Assembly (NCBI GenBank): GCA_001913845.2
Contig: MKGP02000020.1
Location: forward strand, 1-64,000
Reading direction: 5' to 3'
DNA length: 64,000 bases
Origin: Limnothrix sp. CACIAM 69d
GTDB lineage: Bacteria; Cyanobacteriota; Cyanobacteriia; CACIAM-69d
Shown here piece after piece: positions 46,234 through 55,503 of this stretch. The notes beneath the pieces were generated by a model. It did no database searches and was not told the DNA's origin. It saw only the letters and a program-made list of their open reading frames with translations. A program made the translations under genes and the position numbers. The number at the start of each line of letters is the position of its first letter. The first letter of the stretch is position 1.

Positions 46234-49200
46234 TTAGAACTGCACAAAATCCATCACTGGACAAAAAGGTGATAGAGGGCGACCACTAAAGACAACCGCT
46301 AGCAAATCTGCTAGCCGATGGTGATAAGTATGATGGCGATAGAGGGTTTCAATCGCCTTCCTCATATAGGGATAGCGGCGCTCAGGGTATTGTACAAAAT
46401 ATTCAATTGCTTCTAGGTATTCGCTTGGATTTTCTGCCATTACCACTTCATCAGGACCGAAGAAATCACGAATCCGCCGGACTCGATCGCTCACGACAAA
46501 ACCACCACAAGCGGGAGCGTTGAACACTCGCTCGTTGCAAGTAAACCCCTCAACTTCAAAAGCATGGTGTAAGTTTAAGGCAATGGCAGAAGAAGAATAA
46601 AGATAGGGAGCTTTTCGATTAAACTCTTCAGCAGTCAAGAAACTATTCTTAGCATTTTTGAAAGAAGACTGAGTCCAATCAGGTCCTATTAAGAGGTGGT
46701 TATACTTTTTCAGTGGCTCTAGCCAAAAGTCTTGAAAACGCGATGCTTTTTCAGAAAAAGTACCAATAAAGAACAGGTCCCGTTCTAATTCAACAGGAGC
46801 AGAAACATGGGAATAGATATTAACCCCCCAAGGAAAGCTCATTACCGGAATACCATACTCGGTCACGTAACGCGAGAAGAAGTAATGATTTCCCTCAAGG
46901 GACAATTCTGATATCGCTAGAGCAATAAATTTAGAATACTTTTCTAGACTATCTAGTGCTTTTAAGGTCATGCCAGGCACTTTAGTAGGTTGCAAGTTCA
47001 CATCATTAAAATATCGTGCAAAGACAATGATCTTATTTTTTGGCTCGTAAATTAGATGTTCAATTTTTTCCAGGCTTTCTGCGTGAGCAACAATGATAAC
47101 CAATTCACTATATTGTTCTAGTATTTCGTGAAAGCCTGCTTCTCTCCCTTCTTCTAGGAACAAGAAAGGGATATTCCAAGAATTTGCCACTTCAGCAAGC
47201 CCAATTAATCTCACATTTGCTGCATAGGGTAAAGGGCCATAGTAACAAATAGCATGAGGCTTATTTTTCCACTCGCTATAGTTCGAGATTTGTTTCAGAG
47301 AAAAACCAATTGCATCAACTCCAGCAATGTCGAACCGATTTTCAGCTATCGCTGTCAGAGTTAACTGCGATACTTTTGTATCAGAATCTAGTAAAGAGTG
47401 AAACAGAGGAGTTTCACCAATTTGTGATTGAAGGCCGCGCGCACTCCGCATTCTTATGGAACTACATCTTGTATCATTCAGCTTAGGAGAGTGTCCACAT
47501 GTTGCTATGACCGATAATAGTTCAGAGGTATCAGCTGCTTCTTTTAAGTAAGACAAGTTGGAAATATCAGACGAAGATTTAAACGCAGAAATCATATTTT
47601 CAACGTTTTCTATCAGTGATGAATTGATCGACACAGTTTCACTTAAGGAGATAAGTTTTCTAAAGCAACGATTAGCTTTTCCAAAATCACCGCTGACAAG
47701 ACTTGCTATAGTCAAATTATAAAGTGCCTCCACTCTAGCAGGGTTAACTAATATCGCTTGCTCATAAGCATGAACAGCAATTGATGGAACAGAGAATGTG
47801 GCTTCAGCGAGCATAAGATTGCCAAATTGCAAATATGCGCTGTATTTAGCCGCATTTATATCTGAACACATTTGTATCTCCGGATAGAGATCATTTATAT
47901 TGCTTTTTTGGTAGACGCTTTCAAGAAGTTCAATGGTTTTTGGGATAACTTGATTTTCCGTCGCACCCACAGTAGATGCACCTCTTGAGTGAATACGGTA
48001 CTTAATAAGTGGCTGATCTATATATGAGTAGTTGAGATGTGATGCCGACTTCAACCAGAAGTGATAGTCTGCAACAAAACCACCCTCAAATCCACCCATA
48101 TTTAGTATGGACGAACGGCGTAACATTGTTGTTGGATGTGCAACGATATTACGAGAGAAAAGAGTTCTCAATAAATTCCATTGATTAATGAGCTTGGACT
48201 GCGGATGCCATAAACCAAAGCTAGTTCTCAAAATATTGCCGTTCTCATCTATATGATAGCCATCAGAAAATACAACATCCAGTCTTGAATCAGACTCAAA
48301 CTGCTGCAACTGTACTTCTAGACGATTGGGTAAGCAAACATCATCAGCGCCTATAAAAGCAATCAGATCACCTGCTGCTTCTTGTACAACTTTATTTGCC
48401 AGTCGGCTATAGTCACCTGTTTTTCCGACATTTTCTTGATAGATATATCGAATTCTAGTATCGCTAGTATATTCTTCAATAATTGAGCGGGTTCTATCAG
48501 TTGAACCATCATCCAATATCAGAAGTTCAAAGTTAGTGTATGTTTGTTGTAAAACAGATTCAATGCATTCACCAATATACCGTTCTCCATTGAAAACATA
48601 AGTCACTACTGAAATTTTAACTCTGCGAGTTCGAGACGGTTGGGAAGCATTATTGGGATCTTTTAAGATCGAGCGCAAAGGGATATCTATTGCATCCAAG
48701 TTAATGGATTTATAGTTTTCCCTTTTTTTCATTTCAACAATTTCTGTTAATATTCTAAAGTAACGGTTACTCCATGTATGGTCTCGAATCGTCCTTCGAT
48801 AAGCTGACAATGCTATTTCTTCTCTTTCTGTCTCTTTTAAGAGATAGTGGTTGATTTTCTCAACAAGATCGTAAGAATTTTGATAAAACACAATTTCTTT
48901 TCCTTCAACAAAAAAATCTTTTAGGCGCTCATCATAGTTGGTAAGTTGGAATACTTGGCAAGCAGCATACTCAAAGGTTCGACCCTTAATCTGAGGTTGT
49001 TGGGGGTTTGTTGAGCACCATGCCATACCCAGGCAGATTTTAGAAGAGGAAAAAACACCCAACATATCTTCGTGTGTCAAGTATCCTCCGGCAATATTCA
49101 CAAGGGAGGGAACTTGATCCCACCCATGACCCCACACGTTAACATTGATTCCACTGTCTTTTAGAAAGGAAATTAACTCTAAGCGTCCGGGATAGAGTTG

Positions 49201-49695
49201 TCCGACAAAAGTTACATCGTACTGTTTTTGACTGACCTTGATTGGGAAGTATAAGTTGGGGTTACAACCCCATTGGCTCAAAATCGTCTGCTTGTAACCT
49301 AACTCTTGATACTTTTGCCAAGCTTCACGACATGTGGTGACTGCAAAGTTGTATGAGTCAAGCCATGCCAAAGAGTGACCAAATCTCCAATCATCATCAC
49401 TGAACAGAACTATTGACGTGGTGGTTTTCAGATCTCTAATATAACCAGCCAATGAGCGGTCTAGCTCGCTTTCAACAATGGCATGCAGAAATATATCTGG
49501 CTCTTCATCGTCGATCACTGACTTAAGCTTCTGATTCATTGCTTCATGCCCCAAAAGTCTAAGCTCTGCTGAGAAATTGAAGTCAACCACTTCAAGCCCT
49601 AGGTCTTCTAGAGGGCACTTAATATTGTGGTAACCATAACTCCCAGTTAGCTTATTTGGCTCATCAGAATCAGGAGCAAAGAACAAGATTTTCAT
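46234..49695 (-). CDS. Three-module glycosyltransferase (CgeB-like, GT2, CgeB-like)
   Basis: A 1,153-residue protein. Residues 1-320 match the CgeB/Glyco_trans_1_2 type (FFAPDSDEPNK, VTFVGQLYPGRLELI near 170, IKGRTFEYAACQVFQLTNYDERLKDFF near 232). Residues 356-570 are a GT2 module (ISVVTYVFNGERYI, LDDGSTDRTR near 392, FIGADDVCLPNRLEVQ near 440). A short TPR-like stretch (AYEQAILVNPARVEALYN near 645) leads into a second CgeB-type part (about 790-1140: LDSLEKY, RDLFFIGTFSEKASRF near 970, EGFTCNERVFNAPACGGFVVSDRVRRIRDFF near 1045). Codon use is AT-rich and HIP1-free, unlike downstream genes. ATG 49695 is preceded by no strong ribosome binding site. Donor sugars cannot be predicted. Confidence 0.84.
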   Translation of the reverse strand: MKILFFAPDSDEPNKLTGSYGYHNIKCPLEDLGLEVVDFNFSAELRLLGHEAMNQKLKSVIDDEEPDIFLHAIVESELDRSLAGYIRDLKTTTSIVLFSDDDWRFGHSLAWLDSYNFAVTTCREAWQKYQELGYKQTILSQWGCNPNLYFPIKVSQKQYDVTFVGQLYPGRLELISFLKDSGINVNVWGHGWDQVPSLVNIAGGYLTHEDMLGVFSSSKICLGMAWCSTNPQQPQIKGRTFEYAACQVFQLTNYDERLKDFFVEGKEIVFYQNSYDLVEKINHYLLKETEREEIALSAYRRTIRDHTWSNRYFRILTEIVEMKKRENYKSINLDAIDIPLRSILKDPNNASQPSRTRRVKISVVTYVFNGERYIGECIESVLQQTYTNFELLILDDGSTDRTRSIIEEYTSDTRIRYIYQENVGKTGDYSRLANKVVQEAAGDLIAFIGADDVCLPNRLEVQLQQFESDSRLDVVFSDGYHIDENGNILRTSFGLWHPQSKLINQWNLLRTLFSRNIVAHPTTMLRRSSILNMGGFEGGFVADYHFWLKSASHLNYSYIDQPLIKYRIHSRGASTVGATENQVIPKTIELLESVYQKSNINDLYPEIQMCSDINAAKYSAYLQFGNLMLAEATFSVPSIAVHAYEQAILVNPARVEALYNLTIASLVSGDFGKANRCFRKLISLSETVSINSSLIENVENMISAFKSSSDISNLSYLKEAADTSELLSVIATCGHSPKLNDTRCSSIRMRSARGLQSQIGETPLFHSLLDSDTKVSQLTLTAIAENRFDIAGVDAIGFSLKQISNYSEWKNKPHAICYYGPLPYAANVRLIGLAEVANSWNIPFLFLEEGREAGFHEILEQYSELVIIVAHAESLEKIEHLIYEPKNKIIVFARYFNDVNLQPTKVPGMTLKALDSLEKYSKFIALAISELSLEGNHYFFSRYVTEYGIPVMSFPWGVNIYSHVSAPVELERDLFFIGTFSEKASRFQDFWLEPLKKYNHLLIGPDWTQSSFKNAKNSFLTAEEFNRKAPYLYSSSAIALNLHHAFEVEGFTCNERVFNAPACGGFVVSDRVRRIRDFFGPDEVVMAENPSEYLEAIEYFVQYPERRYPYMRKAIETLYRHHTYHHRLADLLAVVFSGRPLSPFCPVMDFVQF

Positions 49696-49799
49696 GATTT
49701 CAATACCAAATTTCTAGTGACAAAAGTTATCTCAATTTATATTCACAGCTATTTTAATTTTGCCATTACATAAGGCTTGCTTAAAGCGCCACTTCCAAT

Positions 49800-51338
49800 T
49801 TACGGAGTTGAGTCGAAGGCAGCGTACAGGTCACCTCCTAAGAAGTTGTGCCCATAGTTTATGAAGTTAGTTATGGTTTCCATATCAACCCATTCCTGAA
49901 ATCGCATTGTTGGGTAACTGCCAATAGAGACATTGAACTTGTTGTAGCCTAAGGAAGAAAGATGGCGTAGGCATTCTGCAATATTATCAGGAAACTCTTT
50001 CAAAAACTCAAATGATATGTAAGGTATCGGAGAACTCAGACCACGCAAAACGTCTGATTCAAATCCTTCGACATCAATTTTACAAAATTTAGGAATTCCA
50101 TAGGAATTAATTGCTGAGTTTAAAGTCATTGTATCGACTACAACCTGTTGATCCCAAGTAAAGTCATAGAAGCTACCAAATCTTCCTGTTTTCCACTCAT
50201 TTGCAAAAGTTGCAATTTGACTTTCCGAAGAGCATATGTTTAAGGTCAACTTGCCTGGCTCTCTTGCCAGACCTTTATTAACGATGGTCACTTCACTCAT
50301 AAAGCCGTAGCGTTGCATGAGAACTGACACACAGCCAGGGTGTGGCTCAAAGCAGACTACTTTAGCCCCACAAGATAAGTAAGCTTCAGTCTTATATCCT
50401 CGATTTGCACCAACATCAAACACTAGATCTCCTGACTTAATAAATTTTTCCAGAAAATTCTTTTCTGTTTCACGAATTGTGTAACCTTGATAAACAGAGT
50501 TTCCTTTTGGCGCTTTTATTAGATGTGCACAGTATAGGAGATATTCACCAGCTTGAAAAGATGACAAGTTCTGAGCATGAACAGGGTTACCGAGAGAGTC
50601 TAAATAGAGTTCATCAATAGTCAAGTACCCTGGAAAGTGTTGCAGTAGTGAATCAACTGAAAAAATTTGATATCTATCAAAAAGTACTGATGGATTTCCA
50701 AGATAAACACTTATCAAGAGGTGACCTCCCTCTTGCATCACTCGTTCAATTTCTTTGGCTACCTCCCAAGCAGCATTTGCGGAAACCTGTCCATACTGCT
50801 CAATGAGTCCGACTCTGGAGAGCGTATCAATTGCCACCACCCATGATTTGGATGAATCTTGATAAGGTAGGCTGTACACACCACCATAGTGCTCTCTTAA
50901 TCCGAACGGCAGGCGTGCATCAGGTAGGGGACTAAGAGTAACACGGTCAGTCCAAGAGATTTGAGATATAACCGTAGAGAATGCACGGTCTTCGCTTAGA
51001 TCTAAAACTTCTTTAGGCTGCCACTCGGACACAGCGCGTAGACACCAGGCTTGGCGTTTGACTGTTGATGAGGCCAGATTACTATCTTGTATAATCTCGG
51101 ACCCTGAAAGGCAAGGAGGATGAAAGATAATATTTTGTAGCCTAGAGACACTTTCTTTTTTCAGAAGTGATTGACAATAACTGAGGAATTTCTTGCGATA
51201 AGAAGTCCACTCAGGAGATAGTAGGTATGACAAAGGGTATCGGGACTCATACTGACTAAGAGCGTTCAAAATTTCTACAATTTCTAATTTTCGATTACTC
51301 TGTAAATTTGTGTTATTCGCAATATCCATCGTTTTCAC
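49800..51338 (-). CDS. Double methyltransferase: DUF268-like domain plus FkbM domain
   Basis: A 512-residue protein with two SAM-methyltransferase-like halves. The N-terminal half (about 75-250) looks like DUF268: LREHYGGVYSLPYQDSSKSWVVAIDTLSRVGL near 148, EIERVMQEGGHLLISVYLG near 200. Its SAM-binding glycine motif is not evident, so it may be degenerate. The C-terminal half (about 300-490) is a typical FkbM domain: DLVFDVGANRGYKTEAYL near 303, VVCFEPHPG, FCKIDVEGFESDVLRGL near 430, SFEFLKEFPDN. FkbM enzymes O-methylate sugars and polyketides. Start GTG 51338 or ATG 51329. It sits 37 bases downstream of the DegT gene within the operon-like run. Confidence 0.82.
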   Translation of the reverse strand: MKTMDIANNTNLQSNRKLEIVEILNALSQYESRYPLSYLLSPEWTSYRKKFLSYCQSLLKKESVSRLQNIIFHPPCLSGSEIIQDSNLASSTVKRQAWCLRAVSEWQPKEVLDLSEDRAFSTVISQISWTDRVTLSPLPDARLPFGLREHYGGVYSLPYQDSSKSWVVAIDTLSRVGLIEQYGQVSANAAWEVAKEIERVMQEGGHLLISVYLGNPSVLFDRYQIFSVDSLLQHFPGYLTIDELYLDSLGNPVHAQNLSSFQAGEYLLYCAHLIKAPKGNSVYQGYTIRETEKNFLEKFIKSGDLVFDVGANRGYKTEAYLSCGAKVVCFEPHPGCVSVLMQRYGFMSEVTIVNKGLAREPGKLTLNICSSESQIATFANEWKTGRFGSFYDFTWDQQVVVDTMTLNSAINSYGIPKFCKIDVEGFESDVLRGLSSPIPYISFEFLKEFPDNIAECLRHLSSLGYNKFNVSIGSYPTMRFQEWVDMETITNFINYGHNFLGGDLYAAFDSTP

Positions 51339-51375
51339 TTTGTTATGAAGTCATAGTTCAGCAAGTCAACAAGCG

Positions 51376-52620
51376 TTAGGAACTTGTGGCTACCATGCTT
51401 TTGTGACTACTTGCAATGCAGACATCAAATGACTGAATAACTACATCCTGAACTGATTCAGTCATTTGATGATAAAGGGGCAATATAACTTGATGATCTT
51501 GCAAGTATTCGCTGTTCTGTAGTTTTTCACAGCTGCCGGGGTTGCATTTACAGCCTGCGTAAAATCCTTCACAACGCCATTCATAACGCTCATCAAGACC
51601 TAATGCTTTTTCTCGGTGTGCACACATGACACCCCTTCGAGTAGCAATATTTTGGTCTCGCAACATTTGCATAACGGTTCTTTGCAATTTACTGCTAGAA
51701 AGCGTGACGGGATAGCTTTGCCAGTTGCTACGTGCCCAAGCAGGCTGATGAGGGAGACGAATATCATTGATATGGATAAGCTGTTTTGAATATCGGTCTG
51801 CCAGGTGTCGGCGCTTCTCCAGCATAACTGGCAATTTTTTAAGCTGCTCTCTTCCAATAGCTGCTTGGATATCGGTCATCCTATAGTTGTAACCCATAAC
51901 GGGATAGGACTCAAAAACGACTTCTGTGCTGTGATGACGCACAGTGTCTGGGATGCTCATTCCGTGTTGTCTCCACAGTCTGAATTGCTTATCCCATTCA
52001 GAATTATTGGTGGTGATCATACCACCATCCCCAGTAGTTACCACTTTTCGCGGATGGAATGAGAAGCAAGCAATATCTCCATGTGGTTTACCAATTTTAT
52101 CCCATTCGCCATCCCACAAAATTTCGCTTCCAATAGCACATGCAGCATCTTCGATCACTGGCAGTCCGTAGGACTTTGCCAGAGGTATAATTGCCTGTAG
52201 ATCGCATGGCATACCAACTTGATGGACACATAGAATTGCGCGAGTCTTTGAGTTTATGACAGATTCAATTTTATCAACGTCTATGTTATGTGTGATTGAA
52301 CAGACATCTACAAAAACGGGTATTGCGGCACAGTAACGAATACTGTTTGCTGTTGCGATATATGACTGGCTAACAGTTATTACTTCATCACCTTGCTTTA
52401 CGCCAACTGCAAGAAGCGCTAAGTGCAGTGCTGTTGTGCAGCTAGAAACTGCACAAGCATAGTTTGCACCAACATAAGCTGCAAATTCGTTCTCGAATTT
52501 ATTTACTTCAGATCCCTGAGTGACCCATCCTGAGAGAATTACACGCTGAGCGGCAAGCGCTTCTGATTCATCAAGCCAGGGTTTGGCTACAGGGATAAAA
52601 GAACTATCATTAGAGATCAT
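51376..52620 (-). CDS. DegT/DnrJ/EryC1/StrS-family PLP aminotransferase, copy A
   Basis: A 414-residue enzyme that transaminates a keto-sugar nucleotide. Visible marks are PVAKPWLDESEALAAQRVI at the N terminus, NKFENEFAAYVGANYACAVSSCTTALHLAL near 45, VIEDAACAIGSE near 164, the PLP lysine in CFSFHPRKVVTTGDGGMI near 190, and YRMTDIQAAIGREQL near 255. The C terminus is unusual: a Cys-rich stretch near 350 (RCEGFYAGCKCNPGSCEKL) is inserted where relatives have a short loop; a metal or disulfide function is possible. It is 28 bases after the epimerase gene. The product is probably an amino sugar for the locus glycan. Confidence 0.88.
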   Translation of the reverse strand: MISNDSSFIPVAKPWLDESEALAAQRVILSGWVTQGSEVNKFENEFAAYVGANYACAVSSCTTALHLALLAVGVKQGDEVITVSQSYIATANSIRYCAAIPVFVDVCSITHNIDVDKIESVINSKTRAILCVHQVGMPCDLQAIIPLAKSYGLPVIEDAACAIGSEILWDGEWDKIGKPHGDIACFSFHPRKVVTTGDGGMITTNNSEWDKQFRLWRQHGMSIPDTVRHHSTEVVFESYPVMGYNYRMTDIQAAIGREQLKKLPVMLEKRRHLADRYSKQLIHINDIRLPHQPAWARSNWQSYPVTLSSSKLQRTVMQMLRDQNIATRRGVMCAHREKALGLDERYEWRCEGFYAGCKCNPGSCEKLQNSEYLQDHQVILPLYHQMTESVQDVVIQSFDVCIASSHKSMVATSS

Positions 52621-52648
52621 AGATAACTTCTGCGATAAGAACAGATTA

Positions 52649-53659
52649 TTAGGACACCTTCCAATTATGAACTATCTCTGCCTTCAGGAGATCTTCAGGC
52701 GATAGACCAGAGTTCTGATACCAATTTAGAAGCCGTTTGAGTCCTTCTTTGAGATCTACTTTTGGCTCAAATCCTAGAATATCACGAGACTTTTGAGTGT
52801 CTGCATACAATCGAAGAACGTCACCAGGTCTAGGCAAGTCGTAGAGTGGCTCAATCTCAGAATTACCTATTAAAAACAGTATTTCCTCTGCTAATTTGGA
52901 CACTGACACCTCATAGCCACTCCCAATATTGATTGTTTGACCTACCGCCTCATCAGTAAAGCCGGCCAGCAAAATTCCCCGAGCCGTATCACTGACATAT
53001 GTAAAGTCTCTAGTCTGATTACCATCGCCAAAAATGACTGGTTGGATGCCAGCCATACTGCGTATCAGAAACTTTGGAATGACTTCTCCTGAGTCTCCTT
53101 CATGATGACAGTGCGGCCCGTAAGCATTGAAGGGTCTCACCACGACTGTGGGATAGCTGTACGTTTCATAGAACGCGCGAGTATAGGATTCTCCCGCCAG
53201 TTTGGCAGCTCCGTACACGGTCATCGGAAATGTTGGATGCTCTTCAGTCATTGGTACGGCTCTAGCTGTACCGTATACTTCCGAGCTAGAAATATACACA
53301 AATTTTCTGACTCCAGTCTGCCGTGCTGCTATCAGTAACTTGAGGGTAGCGTTTGCATTAACATCGTGATTTTCTAAGGGAGAATGAATTGAGTGGCGAA
53401 CTCCCAAGCAGGCAAGATGAAACACAATATCAACGCCTTTGAGAAGCTTAGCGATGAGTTCGCTATTCCTGATGTCCTCAATACATAGCTGACAAGACCC
53501 ATTGTCAATATCAATAAGGTTTTCTGGCTTCCCGTTGACTAGGTTATCTATTACAACAACTTCATGACCATCAAGACAGAGCTGGCGAACAAGCTCGGAA
53601 CCAATGAAGCCAGCCCCACCGGTAACTGCTACTTTACAAGATTTTGTATTCATAGACAT
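52649..53659 (-). CDS. NAD-dependent nucleotide-sugar epimerase/dehydratase
   Basis: A 336-residue extended SDR. Nucleotide loop VTGGAGFIGSELVRQL at 12-27, VDIVFHLACLGVRHSI near 75, SSSEVYG near 125, catalytic YGAAKLAGE near 149-157 with Tyr and Lys intact, RPFNAYGPH near 175, and FTYVSDTARGILLAG near 223. The pattern fits the UDP-glucuronate decarboxylase / UDP-sugar 4-epimerase neighbourhood, but the exact reaction cannot be fixed. ATG 53659 or 53653 are both possible. Positioned between an acyltransferase and an aminotransferase gene, it probably supplies the keto or epimerised sugar used by them. Confidence 0.88.
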   Translation of the reverse strand: MSMNTKSCKVAVTGGAGFIGSELVRQLCLDGHEVVVIDNLVNGKPENLIDIDNGSCQLCIEDIRNSELIAKLLKGVDIVFHLACLGVRHSIHSPLENHDVNANATLKLLIAARQTGVRKFVYISSSEVYGTARAVPMTEEHPTFPMTVYGAAKLAGESYTRAFYETYSYPTVVVRPFNAYGPHCHHEGDSGEVIPKFLIRSMAGIQPVIFGDGNQTRDFTYVSDTARGILLAGFTDEAVGQTINIGSGYEVSVSKLAEEILFLIGNSEIEPLYDLPRPGDVLRLYADTQKSRDILGFEPKVDLKEGLKRLLNWYQNSGLSPEDLLKAEIVHNWKVS

Positions 53660-53688
53660 AGACTTTTATCAGACTTGTTGTTTCCAAC

Positions 53689-54369
53689 CTATGTACGCCA
53701 CTTGATAAAACGAGCCGGAACACCAGCAACAACTGAAAAGGGCGGAACATCTTTATTTACAATTGATCCAGCTCCGATGATACTACCTTCCCCAACAACC
53801 ACACCGGGAAGCAATACCGCATTCATCCCGATATCAGCACCATCTTCAACCCGAACAGGAGCAACTTGCAAGTCAGTTGTAATTATGGGTGCATTCAGAG
53901 GCAACCCGACGTGCTCTGAGCCAAGTACCTTAGCGCCTGGCCCCCAACCAACGTACTTCCCTATACTTAAGTCGCGAGCATCAAAGTAACTTTGGGGGCC
54001 AATCCAAGAATAATCACCAATACAACAGTTGCCTCCTAAACGTCCCTGTATATATACCTGAGATCCAACAAAAACACCTTCACCGAATTCCACTGACTCC
54101 AAATGCTTAAAGTCAAAACCTGGCTCCACTGTTAGTCCACACCCTACCGATTTCGACAATGCGTGAACGATAACCTTGCGCATCATATAATCGATGGTTG
54201 ATCGACCCATTGAGAACCGACGGTATTCTAGATGAATTTCTTCCAGGGTACACGTGTTTTTGAGAAATTCTACTAGTTTAATTTCAAATTCAGGGTCTGT
54301 TGATATTCGTTGCTTGGCTCGAATAGCTTCTACGTTATAACGACGTGAATGCCTACTTTCGCTTGACAT
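53689..54369 (-). CDS. Left-handed beta-helix acyltransferase (WbbJ-like)
   Basis: A 226-residue trimeric-type acyltransferase. The N-terminal 75 residues are helical and specific to this protein; from about 90 the hexapeptide repeat is clear (ESVEFGEGVFVGSQVYIQGRLGGNCCIGDYSWIGPQ, then VRVEDGADIGMNAVLLPGVVVGEGSIIGAGSIVNKDVPPFSVVAGVPARFI). The usual catalytic His may be in GSEHVGLP near 152. The family O- or N-acetylates sugars with acetyl-CoA. Its start overlaps the 3' end of the preceding aminotransferase gene by 17 bases, indicating translational coupling. Confidence 0.85.
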   Translation of the reverse strand: MSSESRHSRRYNVEAIRAKQRISTDPEFEIKLVEFLKNTCTLEEIHLEYRRFSMGRSTIDYMMRKVIVHALSKSVGCGLTVEPGFDFKHLESVEFGEGVFVGSQVYIQGRLGGNCCIGDYSWIGPQSYFDARDLSIGKYVGWGPGAKVLGSEHVGLPLNAPIITTDLQVAPVRVEDGADIGMNAVLLPGVVVGEGSIIGAGSIVNKDVPPFSVVAGVPARFIKWRT

Positions 54370-55474
54370 ATTGTATACCTTCCTCTACAGCTTTGCAGAC
54401 TGTACAAACCTGTTCCTGAGTCATTTCCGGATAGATGGGCAAGGATAGAACCTCGTTGGCAGCTATCTCGGAGTTAGGAAACTCATTCTTTGTTTGTCGG
54501 CGATCTCGGTAGCCTTCTTGTAAATGGACTGGAATCGGGTAGTGAATGCCTGTCTGAATTCCTTTGCTCTGCAAAAGTGTTTGCAAGGATGCTCGATCAA
54601 AGACTCTCAAAGCATAGATATGGTAAACATGTGATGAGTAAGGCATAACTTTAGGAACAAGAATACCAAGATTCCCAAGGTAGTCATCATATTGCTTGGC
54701 AACCCGACAACGTTGTTCAGTCCATTTATCTATGTACTTTAATTTGACCCTTAAAATTGCGCCTTGCAGCCCATCCATTCGATAATTGAATCCCCTTTCA
54801 GAGTGATAATATCTTTGACGCTGCCCCCAATTTCGCAGAATTCTCATTTTTTCTGCAAAACTTGGATCATTAGTGACAGCGATACCACCTTCCCCGTAAG
54901 CTCCAAGATTTTTTCCTGGGTAGAAACTAAAGCATCCAATATCTCCTAGACTTCCAACCTTGTGTCCCTTGTATGTGGCACCGTGCGCTTGCGCTGCATC
55001 CTCAATAACAATTAAATTATGCTTACGTGCAGTCGCCAATATTGCATCCATATCTGCCGATTGACCATAGAGGTGAACAGGCACAATAGCTTTTGTTTTT
55101 TCTGTGATTGCCGATTCGATTTGCTCAACCTGAATGGTGTAGGATGACTGATCTATATCAACAAATACTGGTGTTGCTCCTGTGTACTCAATAGCAGCAA
55201 CAGTAGCAACGAAAGTGAAGGGCACAGTGATAACTTCATCTCCCGGCTTCACGCCTGCAGCAAGTAAAGCCAAGTGTAATGCGCTAGTTCCCGAGTTCAC
55301 TGCAACTGCCTCGCTGGAATCGCAGTAACCCGCAAATTCTGCTTCAAAGCTTTCAACTTCCTGTCCCAAAATAAATTGGCTGCTTAGGAGAACTTTATGA
55401 ATTGCATCGTTGATCTCTGTTTGGATACTGAGATACTGTGTTTTAAGGTCTAAAAATGGGACTTGAATGTTCAT
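54353..55474 (-). CDS. DegT/DnrJ/EryC1/StrS-family PLP aminotransferase, copy B
   Basis: A 373-residue aminotransferase. It begins MNIQVPFLDLKTQYL, the usual start of FdtB/WlbC-type enzymes, and carries EFAGYCDSSEAVAVNSGTSALHLAL near 40, VIEDAAQAHGATYKG near 156, the PLP lysine in CFSFYPGKNLGAYGEGGIAV near 181, and FNYRMDGLQGAILRVKL near 226. ATG 55474 is preferred; the frame opens at 55549 inside the oxidoreductase gene, whose sequence there reads as non-coding in this frame. Context (Gfo/Idh oxidoreductase and N-acyltransferase just upstream) resembles the three-step pathway to a 3-amino or 2,3-diamino sugar. Inference, moderate. Confidence 0.9.
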   Translation of the reverse strand: MNIQVPFLDLKTQYLSIQTEINDAIHKVLLSSQFILGQEVESFEAEFAGYCDSSEAVAVNSGTSALHLALLAAGVKPGDEVITVPFTFVATVAAIEYTGATPVFVDIDQSSYTIQVEQIESAITEKTKAIVPVHLYGQSADMDAILATARKHNLIVIEDAAQAHGATYKGHKVGSLGDIGCFSFYPGKNLGAYGEGGIAVTNDPSFAEKMRILRNWGQRQRYYHSERGFNYRMDGLQGAILRVKLKYIDKWTEQRCRVAKQYDDYLGNLGILVPKVMPYSSHVYHIYALRVFDRASLQTLLQSKGIQTGIHYPIPVHLQEGYRDRRQTKNEFPNSEIAANEVLSLPIYPEMTQEQVCTVCKAVEEGIQYVKRK

Positions 55475-55503
55475 AAGCTCTGACACTTTTATAAAAATCC
55501 TTT

